Assembly (NCBI GenBank): GCA_964393535.1
Contig: CAYMUC010000084.1
Coordinates: 1 to 13,753, forward strand
Length of the DNA stretch: 13,753 nucleotides
Source: CAYMUC01 sp964393535
Lineage (GTDB): Bacteria; Actinomycetota; Acidimicrobiia; Acidimicrobiales; Ilumatobacteraceae
Reading direction: 5' to 3'
In this document: positions 5,834 through 13,012 of the stretch, in pieces
Layout of the letters: every line of letters starts with the position of its first letter
How positions within the stretch are numbered: the stretch's first letter is position 1
Notes under the pieces: generated by a model
Told to the model about the DNA's origin: nothing
Seen by the model: the letters and a program-made list of their open reading frames with translations, nothing else
Databases searched by the model: none
Translations under genes and position numbers: made by a program

Positions 5834-7225
5834 TCACCAGGTGGGGTACTTCGCCTTGTCGGGCAGGCCCGACCGTGCGGTGATCGACTCACCCATCTCT
5901 TGGGCCTGGGCGAACAGGCGCTCCTCGTCGACCAGGGTGCTGTGGCCGTCCTCCACCACCACTCGACCGTCCACCACCACGGTGTGCACACCGCGGCCGT
6001 CGGCGGACCACACCAACTGGTTCATCACGTTCAGCAGCGGACGCCACTCGGGCCGGTCGGTGTCGTGCATGACCACATCGGCACGCTTACCCACCTCGAG
6101 CGAACCGATCTCGTCGTCGAGCAACATGGTGCGGGCACCCCCCAGCGTGGCCATCTCGTAGGCCTTCTCGGCGGGGAACATCTGGGGGTCGGTACGGGCG
6201 TCCTTGAACAGACCCGCCACCAGATAGGTGGCCCGCATGAGGTCCGAGTAGTTGGAGGCGTTGTTGCCGTCGGTGCCGATGGACACGTTGATGCCCTGGG
6301 CCACCATCTCGGGGAACTTGCCAACCTGGGTGATGCCGTAACTCACCTTCAGGGCGGTGGTGGGACAGTGGGCCACGCTGGCACCCGACTGCCGGATGAT
6401 GTCGAACTCGTGGTCGTCGATACGCACCACGTGAGTCATGGCCACATTGCGGTCCAGCACCCCGATCTCGGCGAGGTGCACCATGGGGCGCTGCCCGAAT
6501 TCGGCGATGAAGCCATCGGGGTCCAACTGAGCCGGCGACATGTGGAAGCTGAGCCCCGTGCCACGCTCGTCGGCAAGGGCCTTGGCCGCCTTCCACAGCG
6601 GATCGCTGGCCGTGGTGTGACCTACGAGGATGCTCCACGCGGCGATGCGACCGTCGTCGTGGCTGCGGTGGGCGTCCAGTTGATGCTCCAGGTGCGCAAT
6701 GGCGGCGTCGGTGGTCTGGCGGTACACCGAGGGCTCGGGAGGCAGGTCCCACACCCAGCGCCCCACACGGCCGCGAATGCCCACCTCGAGCAGGCCGTCG
6801 ACGACCTCGTCGAGGAACCGGATGGTGCCTGCTTCCAGGAAGGTGGTGGTGCCCGACCGCAACATCTCGAGCGCCGCCATCTGGCCGCTGACCCGTTCCT
6901 CGGCGGCGTCGTACACGGCATACAGGGGGCACAGCCATTCGAAGACGTTCTCCACGAACGGTGTGTCGTCGGGGACGTACCCGCGGGTGAGGGGTTCACC
7001 CGTGATGTGGATGTGGGTGTTCACCATGCCCGGGGTGACCACGAACCGGTCACCACCGATGGTGCGAGTCGGCTGATACCTGGCACGCAGGTCGGCGGCC
7101 TTGCCCACCGCCACGATGCGGCGGTCGCGCACGGCCACCGCCCCGTCGCGAATGATGTCGCGACCGGCGTTCATGGTGACCACGTACCAACCCTCGATCA
7201 TCAGGTCGACAGGTTCCAGCGTCAT
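5834..7225 (-). CDS. Amidohydrolase, TRZ/ATZ/cytosine-deaminase-like (paralogue 2)
   Basis: This 463-residue metallo-hydrolase has metal ligands at His71 and His73 (VNTHIHI), His228 (FHMSPA), His265 (MTHVVRID) and Asp319 (IGTDGNN). It also has HCPTT (286-290) and the closing SLEVGKRADVV motif (375-385). As in the other amidohydrolase, Pro231 replaces the catalytic Glu expected three residues after His228. The two share RW-x-WD, FH-x-SPA, RP-x-VHL and IGSLE-x-GKRAD, so they are one subfamily, but this copy keeps canonical HCP and GTDG. The start at 7225 is fixed by an AGGA-type ribosome binding site; an open frame extends 31 codons further without conserved sequence. It follows the methyltransferase by 28 bp in the transporter operon, suggesting that it acts on the imported compound. 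Confidence 0.92.
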   Translation of the reverse strand: MTLEPVDLMIEGWYVVTMNAGRDIIRDGAVAVRDRRIVAVGKAADLRARYQPTRTIGGDRFVVTPGMVNTHIHITGEPLTRGYVPDDTPFVENVFEWLCPLYAVYDAAEERVSGQMAALEMLRSGTTTFLEAGTIRFLDEVVDGLLEVGIRGRVGRWVWDLPPEPSVYRQTTDAAIAHLEHQLDAHRSHDDGRIAAWSILVGHTTASDPLWKAAKALADERGTGLSFHMSPAQLDPDGFIAEFGQRPMVHLAEIGVLDRNVAMTHVVRIDDHEFDIIRQSGASVAHCPTTALKVSYGITQVGKFPEMVAQGINVSIGTDGNNASNYSDLMRATYLVAGLFKDARTDPQMFPAEKAYEMATLGGARTMLLDDEIGSLEVGKRADVVMHDTDRPEWRPLLNVMNQLVWSADGRGVHTVVVDGRVVVEDGHSTLVDEERLFAQAQEMGESITARSGLPDKAKYPTW

Positions 7226-7233
7226 GGGAGCAG

Positions 7234-7239
7234 TCCTTT
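7234..7239 (-). promoter_or_regulatory. Ribosome binding site that fixes the start of amidohydrolase 2
   Basis: AAAGGA on the minus strand ends eight bases before the ATG at 7225. The reading frame stays open for 31 codons upstream, into the 3' end of the methyltransferase gene, so this site is the main reason for choosing the shorter protein. Confidence 0.7.
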
Positions 7240-7253
7240 CATCGGTCGGAGGC

Positions 7254-8330
7254 TCATGGGGTGGGAGCCGTGGCGACATAGACCTGGTTGAAACCGATGG
7301 GCTCCACCAGACGCACATTGCGGAAGCCCGCCTCGCGCAGCCAACCGGTCACCTGAGCGTGAGTGAGTCGCCCACCTCGTTCGGTGTTGGCCAGCATGGT
7401 CATCCCCATCTGCACACCGAACGGGTTGAACTTTCGGTCGTTGTCGGCGAAGTAGTCCGTGAGCACCAACTCGCCTCCTGGACGGAGCGCCGCACGAGCG
7501 CGCCGCACCAGATCGCGAGAACGTTCTTCACCCTCGGTGCGACAGACATGCCCCAGGATCACGACGTCGTAGGCCCCGGATTCGATGTCGATGGTGTGGA
7601 AGTCGCCGGGGCGCAACTCGACCCGGTCGCTCAATCCCCGCTGCTCCAGCGTGGCGACAGCCCCACAGATCACCTCGGGTAGCTCGTTCACCACGGCGGT
7701 GGACTGAGGCGAGGCCTCCAACAAGGCGATGGCCCACGGCGCACAACCGGCACCCAGATCGAGCACCCGTAAGCCCGGGCGGCGCGCCCAGCCGAGTTTG
7801 AGAGCCAAGCGTGATGCCGCCCGCCACTGCGTGGTGAAGGTGGCCTGCACCAGGGGGCCGTAGAAGCCAGCGGGATCATCGTCGATGGGACGGGCCACAT
7901 GTCCGGTGCGGATGGTCTCGGCCAGCGTGGTCCAGTTCTCCAATGGTCCAGGTGCCACGTGCACCAGACCGGCCATGGAGGCGGGACCGTTGGTGCACAG
8001 GTACCGCTCGGCCGTCTCGGTGAGTTCGTAGACGTCGTCGACCTGGTCCAGGAAACCGAAACTGACCATGGCGTCCAGTAGGTGTTCGAGATGGGGGGCC
8101 GAGACCCTGAGTTCGTCGGCCAGGGCCTGCACCCGGCATGGACCCAGGCGTTCGATGCCGTCGAACACGCCCAGATCCACGGCTGCCACCAACATGAAGT
8201 ACGACCCGTAACCCTGGATGATGCCCCACACCGGTCCCGACGGCGGCGGCTTGTAGTCGCGCCACGGACGGCCCGTTCGGGCCATGGTGTGGGTCTTCTT
8301 CAGTTCGGGATACGGGGCGTCGACGCTCAC
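7254..8330 (-). CDS. SAM-dependent methyltransferase, plant-type O-methyltransferase family-like
   Basis: This 358-residue protein has the two-domain layout of acetylserotonin/hydroxyindole O-methyltransferase relatives. The N-terminal winged-helix dimerisation domain spans about 35-115 (AAVDLGVFDGI; LADELRVSAPHLEHLLDAM). The Rossmann domain follows, with SAM motif I RVLDLGAG (188-195), LRPGDF (239-244), the late-strand LRPGGELVLTDYF (282-294) and a C-terminal FNQVYVA (347-353). His261 (ILGHVCR) aligns with the catalytic-base His of family-2 O-methyltransferases. The GTG start overlaps the oxidoreductase stop as GTGA; its GGAG is unusually close (two bases), so translation probably depends on coupling. 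An alternative ATG lies at 8285. The acceptor could be a hydroxyl on the imported molecule or a product; DNA and RNA motifs are not apparent. Confidence 0.88.
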   Translation of the reverse strand: MSVDAPYPELKKTHTMARTGRPWRDYKPPPSGPVWGIIQGYGSYFMLVAAVDLGVFDGIERLGPCRVQALADELRVSAPHLEHLLDAMVSFGFLDQVDDVYELTETAERYLCTNGPASMAGLVHVAPGPLENWTTLAETIRTGHVARPIDDDPAGFYGPLVQATFTTQWRAASRLALKLGWARRPGLRVLDLGAGCAPWAIALLEASPQSTAVVNELPEVICGAVATLEQRGLSDRVELRPGDFHTIDIESGAYDVVILGHVCRTEGEERSRDLVRRARAALRPGGELVLTDYFADNDRKFNPFGVQMGMTMLANTERGGRLTHAQVTGWLREAGFRNVRLVEPIGFNQVYVATAPTP

Positions 8331-9361
8331 GGCTCCAGCACGATCTTGCCGAAGAACGCGTTACGCAACATCTGGTCCTGTGCGGCGGCGCCTTCGGCCA
8401 GTGGGTACACGGTGTCGATGGCCGCCTGGAAGTTCCCATTGCAGTAGGTGGACCAAGCGGGGGCGAACTCGTCGTAGCGGTAGGGGTCCGAACCCAGCAA
8501 CTGGATGCCCATGTGGAACATGAACCCTAGCGATGGGATGGTGGCCGTGTCGCCCGATGTGTTGCCGCAGTTCACCAGGCGACCACGGGGCTTCAGCGAG
8601 AACATCGACGGTGCCCACAACGCCTGTCCCACGTGATCGAACACCATGTCGACCCCGGCGCCTCCGGTGACCTCACGTGCCCAGCCGGCGATGTCGGTGG
8701 TGCGATTGTTGGTCACGTGATCGGCACCCAGGCTGAGCGCCCGATCGCACTTGTCCTCGCTGCCGGCTGTGGCCAACACCGTGGCACCGGCATGCTTGGC
8801 CAACTGGATACCAGCCATGGACACGCCACTGCCCGCTGCGTGGATCATGACGGTCTCGCCCGCGGCGAGGCGTCCCACGTCGAACAACGCGTGATGGGCG
8901 GTGAGCCACGCCGTGGGGAAGGCCACCGCGTGGTGCCACGACATGGTGTCGGGGATGCGGTGGACATGCGTGTCGGGCACGAGGCACAACTCGGCATAGC
9001 CACCAGCGACGGTGGCACCGATGACGCCGAGTTCGCCATAGAGGTCGCCCATGCCAGCCAGCGTGGAACCGTCGGGCACCTCCGACAGCGACGGGTCGAC
9101 CACCACGCGCTCGCCCACCCGCACCCGGTCGACCTCGGAGCCGACGGCGATGATCTCGCCCACCACGTCCATCCCGGCGATGTGGGGGAAGGTGAAGCCC
9201 GGCATGTGGTACCAGCCGTTGCGCTGGACCACATCGAGGTGGTTCAACGCTGTGGCAGCCACCCGCACGACCACGTCGCGCGCACCGGGAGTCGGATCGT
9301 CGATATCGGTGTACTCCAGCACCTCGGGACCGCCCGAGGTGCGATACAGCAAGGCTTTCAT
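8327..9361 (-). CDS. Zinc-independent MDR oxidoreductase (quinone-oxidoreductase-like)
   Basis: This 344-residue medium-chain dehydrogenase/reductase has a GroES-like N-terminal domain (LNHLDVVQRNGW at 39-50; PHIAGMDVVGEIIAVG at 59-74) and a nucleotide-binding domain with HAAGSGVSMAGIQLAK (174-189). GADHVTNN (212-219) and the C-terminal GKIVLEP complete the family pattern. The cysteine cluster of the structural zinc site is absent, and the active-site Cys/His zinc pair is not evident, placing it with NADPH:quinone reductases and enoyl/crotonyl reductases. It would reduce an activated double bond or quinone with NAD(P)H. The ATG at 9361 overlaps the permease stop (ATGA), with AGAGG six bases upstream; a much longer open frame continues into the permease gene and is not credible. 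Its position between permease and methyltransferase implies co-regulation with transport. Confidence 0.92.
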   Translation of the reverse strand: MKALLYRTSGGPEVLEYTDIDDPTPGARDVVVRVAATALNHLDVVQRNGWYHMPGFTFPHIAGMDVVGEIIAVGSEVDRVRVGERVVVDPSLSEVPDGSTLAGMGDLYGELGVIGATVAGGYAELCLVPDTHVHRIPDTMSWHHAVAFPTAWLTAHHALFDVGRLAAGETVMIHAAGSGVSMAGIQLAKHAGATVLATAGSEDKCDRALSLGADHVTNNRTTDIAGWAREVTGGAGVDMVFDHVGQALWAPSMFSLKPRGRLVNCGNTSGDTATIPSLGFMFHMGIQLLGSDPYRYDEFAPAWSTYCNGNFQAAIDTVYPLAEGAAAQDQMLRNAFFGKIVLEP

Positions 9362-10299
9362 GTGAGACCTCTCACGAAGGGTTGGGCGAGGGAACGAGGC
9401 TGGCGGGTGCGTGCGGCGAAGATCGCCGTGACCGAGAGGGCCACCACGTAGGGCAGGGCCGAGGCGAGTTGCGAATTGATGCGGTATCCCAGCACGGGGA
9501 GGGTCTGCTGGAGGGCGAAGAAGTAGCCGAACAGCAGACATCCGATGAGACTGCCTCGCAGGGTCCACCCACCGAAGATCACCGCAGCGATGGCGATGAT
9601 GCCCTTCAGCCCCACGTGACCCGACTCCCAGCGGCTCACCGAGATCTGACCCAGCACCAGCACCGCACCACCGAGGCCACTGCACAGGCCGGCGAACATG
9701 ATCGCCTGTCGACGACGCAGGTTCACGTGGATCCCCGACACGTCGGCGGCTTGGGGGTTCTCTCCTGCCGAGCGCACCTCGAGACCCCAACGGGTGCGGA
9801 ACACCAGCCACCAGGCCAGGGGCACCACCGGCACGATGAGGTACATGGGCCACGGTTGGCCGAACAGTGCCCTGCCGATGAGGGGCAGATCCGACAACAA
9901 GGGGATCTCCCACACGCTGGCCACCTTGGTGTTCAACTCGAGGTGATCGTCGAGGTACAACGCCAGGCCGAGCACCAAGAGGTTCAGCGTGAGGCCCACC
10001 ACGAACTGGTCGGTGACCAGTCGATGGCTGAGGTTCGCCTGGGCGAAGGCGACGATGAGGCCACCGATGGTGCCGCAGACGAGACCCAGCACCACGTTGC
10101 CGGTGGAGGTGAACACTGCACCGCCGGTGAAGGCCCCTCCGATGAGCATGGCTTCCACCGAGATGTTCAGCGTGCCGGCGCGTTCGGCCACCCACTCGCC
10201 CACCGCTGCGAAGGCCAACACGATGGCGAAGCGCATCATGGACTCGTACATGGTGGAACTGGACAGCACGTCCCCCACGGGACCCAGCCAGGCGATCAT
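9358..10299 (-). CDS. ABC transporter permease, BMP/nucleoside type (second permease)
   Basis: This 313-residue hydrophobic protein is the YufQ/BmpD-like permease of nucleoside-type importers (BPD_transp_2 family). About eight to nine membrane segments are visible, roughly at 23-36, 48-63, 68-88, 97-116, 152-168, 198-220, 229-246, 250-264 and 278-295. The cytoplasmic ATPase-coupling loop is AGENPQAADVSGI (178-190). The start at 10299 is preferred over a longer upstream frame because GGGGAG at 10308-10313 (minus strand) lies eight bases upstream and the ATG follows the previous stop by one base. It works with the other permease, the double-domain ATPase and the BMP-type binding protein. Its stop overlaps the oxidoreductase start, directly linking transporter and enzyme genes. 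Confidence 0.93.
   Translation of the reverse strand: MIAWLGPVGDVLSSSTMYESMMRFAIVLAFAAVGEWVAERAGTLNISVEAMLIGGAFTGGAVFTSTGNVVLGLVCGTIGGLIVAFAQANLSHRLVTDQFVVGLTLNLLVLGLALYLDDHLELNTKVASVWEIPLLSDLPLIGRALFGQPWPMYLIVPVVPLAWWLVFRTRWGLEVRSAGENPQAADVSGIHVNLRRRQAIMFAGLCSGLGGAVLVLGQISVSRWESGHVGLKGIIAIAAVIFGGWTLRGSLIGCLLFGYFFALQQTLPVLGYRINSQLASALPYVVALSVTAIFAARTRQPRSLAQPFVRGLT
9362..9375. repeat. 14-bp inverted repeat covering the oxidoreductase ribosome binding site
   Basis: GTGAGA and TCTCAC are perfect inverted copies separated by CC. On the minus strand the repeat contains AGAGG, the apparent ribosome binding site for the ATG at 9361. It also encodes the last residues of the permease (Val-Arg-Gly-Leu), using AGA for Arg, a codon unusual in this GC-rich DNA. 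It could be an RNA fold around the ribosome binding site or simply a constraint on that site. Confidence 0.4.
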
Positions 10300-10300
10300 G

Positions 10301-11398
10301 TCAGTTGCTCCCCTTTCCGGCTGCTGCCATGGTCCGGCGGCGATCACGCAGGAACATCACCGCTGGTGGTGCCAACAACGCCAGCACCAGCAGGGCTCGC
10401 ACCACGTCGACGATTTCGCGCCCCACACCCGTGGCGGCGAGGAATCCAGACCCCGTTCGCAAGGCCCCGAACACCAGGGCGATGGGAATGGCCACCAGGG
10501 GACGGTTGCGGGCCACAAGAGCCACGAGCAACCCTTCCCAGCCGACGTTCGAGGAGAAGCCCGGGGTGTAGCGGTAGTTGGCCAGCCCGCCCGCCAGCAT
10601 GAGACCGCCCGACAACCCTGCCAGACCACCACCGACGGCCAGTGCCAGCGATCCCGCCACGACCACCGACACACCCGCACGTTGGGCGGTGCGAGGGTTC
10701 TGCCCCACCATGCGCAACTTGAAGCCCCACACCGTGCGGCTCAACACGAAGGCCACCGCCAGCGCCAGCACGACGGCGATCGGCACAGCGATGGGGAACT
10801 CGTTGCCGAACAGGCGCACCCTGGGGAGGCGGGTGTCGGGGTCGAGCTGCGCCGAGGTCTGCACCCGGTTGGGTCGATTGGGGTCCGAGTCCAGCAGAAG
10901 TGACTGACGGGACAACATGTACCCGGTGACCTGCGAGGCCACGAACACCAACAGCAACGTGGTGATGACTTCGGGGACCTTGCGCCCGTACTTGAGCAGC
11001 GCTGCTATGCCCGACCAGACGGCGCCTGCGAGCACGCCGACCGCCAAGGCCAGGATGAGGGTCACGGGGCCCGAGCCACGCGTGGCCACGAACGCCATGG
11101 CCGCAGCACCGATGAGCACCTGACCCTCTTGGCCGATGTTCACCAGACTGGAGCGCGCAGCGATGATGCCACCCAACGCCACGATGAGCAGCGGAGCAGC
11201 CTCGGTGAGGGTCTGACCCCACCGACCGGGGCGCCGGAAGCTGCCGTCGAGCAGTGCGGTGACGACCGAGCGCCACGGACCTCCGGTCACCGCCACCAGC
11301 ACCGCCGAGGCGACGAGGGCCAGGGCTATGCACCCCACATACAAACCGATGAGGGTGGCCTGATCGCGGCTCAGCCCGCGCGTCGCAGGCTTGGTCAT
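10301..11398 (-). CDS. ABC transporter permease, BMP/nucleoside type (first permease)
   Basis: This 365-residue permease is YufP/BmpC-like. Membrane segments appear near residues 15-37, 67-82, 95-106, 112-136, 143-162, 203-221, 245-270, 287-312 and 329-350. The family segment ARSSLVNIGQEGQVLIGA lies at 81-98, and the coupling loop GQNPRTAQRAGV at 232-243. A polar stretch at 164-200 (Asp/Pro/Arg rich) probably forms the external loop found in this subfamily. The ATG at 11398 overlaps the ATPase stop (ATGA). It is one of two different permeases expected for a heterodimeric membrane domain. Proteins of this class import nucleosides, purines and some vitamins; the ligand here is unknown. Confidence 0.94.
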   Translation of the reverse strand: MTKPATRGLSRDQATLIGLYVGCIALALVASAVLVAVTGGPWRSVVTALLDGSFRRPGRWGQTLTEAAPLLIVALGGIIAARSSLVNIGQEGQVLIGAAAMAFVATRGSGPVTLILALAVGVLAGAVWSGIAALLKYGRKVPEVITTLLLVFVASQVTGYMLSRQSLLLDSDPNRPNRVQTSAQLDPDTRLPRVRLFGNEFPIAVPIAVVLALAVAFVLSRTVWGFKLRMVGQNPRTAQRAGVSVVVAGSLALAVGGGLAGLSGGLMLAGGLANYRYTPGFSSNVGWEGLLVALVARNRPLVAIPIALVFGALRTGSGFLAATGVGREIVDVVRALLVLALLAPPAVMFLRDRRRTMAAAGKGSN

Positions 11399-12984
11399 GC
11401 CGCCACACCTCCGAGCAAGAGGCCGAGGCGCTCGGCCGTGGCCTCGGCCCTGGCCAGTTCGCCGATGACGGCGCCCCGTGACATCACCACGATGCGGTCG
11501 GACAGGTGCAGGATCTCTTCGAGTTCGGTGGAGATGAGCACCACGGCGATGCCATCGGCGGCTGCGCGTCGCAGGCGTTCGCTCATGTACTCGATGGCAC
11601 CCACGTCGAGGCCACGCGTCGGCTGAGCAGCGACGAGCACCTTGGGTCGGTGGCTGAGTTCACGAGCCAACACCACCCTCTGCTGGTTACCGCCCGACAG
11701 GCTGCGCAACGGGGCATCGGGACCTGCAGCCGTGACCTCGAACTCGGCCATGAGTTCCACCGCCCGCGCGTGCAGGGCCGCTCGGTCCATCACACCTCGG
11801 CGGGCCACCAAGTGGGTTCGGTCCAGCACAAGGTTCTCGGCCACCGACATGTCGAGCACGCAACCCGAGTCGTGGCGGTCCTCGGGAATGACGGCGACGC
11901 CGGCCTTGGCCATGGCGCCGGCTCGCCCACAACGCACAGACACCCCGTCGACTTCGACGGTGCCGGCATCGAGAGCCAAGAGGCTGGACAGCAGGTCGCC
12001 GAGGTCGCGCTGACCGTTGCCCTCCACGCCGGCGACGCCGAGGATCTCTCCGGCCCGCACGTCGAACGTGAGACCGTCCAGAACCGCCACACCCTGACGC
12101 CGCACGGTGGCTCCCGTGACTCGCAGCACGGTGGGTCGCTGCTCGATCACCCCATGGCCAGAGGTGGTGGCGACGTCGAGGTCGTCGAGGGCCCCCAGGG
12201 CAGCCGCTTCGCCCCGCAGCGACACCTCACGCCCCACCATGGCACGCGCCAAGTCACTGGCGGTCGTGCTGCCCGTGGGGCGATGGTCGACCACCGTGCC
12301 CTGGCGCATGATGGTGACCTGATCGGTGGCGTGCAGGATCTCCGCCAACTTGTGGCTCACGAGGGCCACAGCACGACCTTCACGTACCACCACATCGCGC
12401 AGGGTGTGGAACAACTGCTCGCTCTCGGCGGGAGTCAACACCGAGGTGGGCTCGTCGAGGATGACGATGCGCGGATCCCGCCTGAGGCAGTTGATGAGTT
12501 CGACACGCTGACGCAGACCTGCGGACAGATCGGCTATCCTCGCGTCGGGATCGACCTGAAGGCCGTAGTGCTCGCCGATCTCGACGACCAGTCGGCGTGC
12601 ACGGGCCCGGTCGAGCCGCACCGGTTCGCCCAGGAGGACGTTCTCCCAGACGGTCAACGGCTCGACCAGGCTGAAGTGCTGATGGACCATGCCCACACCG
12701 AGTGACGCCGCCACTTGCGGGTCGTGAATGGAACAGGTGGCTCCGTCGACCACGATGCGACCCTCATCGGGTTGCACCAACCCGATGAGCATCTTCATCA
12801 GGGTCGACTTTCCAGCCCCGTTCTCGCCCAGCACCCCATGCACCTCTCCGGCGCGCAGGGTGAGATCTACCTCGCGGCAGGCCACCACGGCGCCGTAGCG
12901 CTTGGTGACCTGCCGCAGTTCCACGAGGGGGGCGGAGGCACTGGCCCCCGCCCCGTTCGTGGTCGGCGTCGTGACGTCGTCCAT
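11395..12984 (-). CDS. ABC transporter ATPase with two nucleotide-binding domains, BMP/nucleoside type
   Basis: This 529-residue protein carries two fused ATPase domains, as in YufO/RbsA-like import ATPases. Domain 1 has Walker A GENGAGKST (53-61), signature LSAGLRQRVE (153-162), Walker B ILDEP (175-179) and switch His211. Domain 2 has a degenerate Walker A, GVEGNGQRDL (319-328), with no Lys, signature LSGGNQQRV (429-437) and AAQPTRGLD (452-460) in place of a DE Walker B. This asymmetry is normal for the family, so domain 1 probably does most ATP hydrolysis. The first 19 residues are a Ser/Ala/Thr-rich linker. It starts 28 bp after the binding-protein stop, with only a weak ribosome binding site, and ends overlapping the first permease. 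Confidence 0.95.
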   Translation of the reverse strand: MDDVTTPTTNGAGASASAPLVELRQVTKRYGAVVACREVDLTLRAGEVHGVLGENGAGKSTLMKMLIGLVQPDEGRIVVDGATCSIHDPQVAASLGVGMVHQHFSLVEPLTVWENVLLGEPVRLDRARARRLVVEIGEHYGLQVDPDARIADLSAGLRQRVELINCLRRDPRIVILDEPTSVLTPAESEQLFHTLRDVVVREGRAVALVSHKLAEILHATDQVTIMRQGTVVDHRPTGSTTASDLARAMVGREVSLRGEAAALGALDDLDVATTSGHGVIEQRPTVLRVTGATVRRQGVAVLDGLTFDVRAGEILGVAGVEGNGQRDLGDLLSSLLALDAGTVEVDGVSVRCGRAGAMAKAGVAVIPEDRHDSGCVLDMSVAENLVLDRTHLVARRGVMDRAALHARAVELMAEFEVTAAGPDAPLRSLSGGNQQRVVLARELSHRPKVLVAAQPTRGLDVGAIEYMSERLRRAAADGIAVVLISTELEEILHLSDRIVVMSRGAVIGELARAEATAERLGLLLGGVAA

Positions 12985-13012
12985 CGGTGTGAACTGCTAC
13001 CTGGCGTCGGGC

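Noticed and set aside
5807..7291. A 494-codon open frame on the + strand opposite amidohydrolase 2
   Set aside because: It is antisense to a clear metallo-hydrolase with intact motifs. Its translation is rich in His/Val/Gly/Gln, typical of the complement of GC-rich coding DNA, and shows no family motif.
8327..10195. Extended 622-codon version of the MDR oxidoreductase
   Set aside because: The extra N-terminal part is an out-of-frame reading of the second permease; the family N-terminus MKALLYR begins at 9361 with a good ribosome binding site.
11209..11219. GGGTCTGACCC palindrome resembling the shared operator core
   Set aside because: It is inside the first permease coding sequence, lacks the GGTCTGTT half of the motif and is explained by codons of a conserved protein segment.
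9382..12705. Long + strand open frames at 9382-10602 and 11506-12705
   Set aside because: They lie antisense to the second permease and the ABC ATPase and have low-complexity His/Gln/Gly/Glu composition with no domain. Long antisense frames are expected at this GC content.
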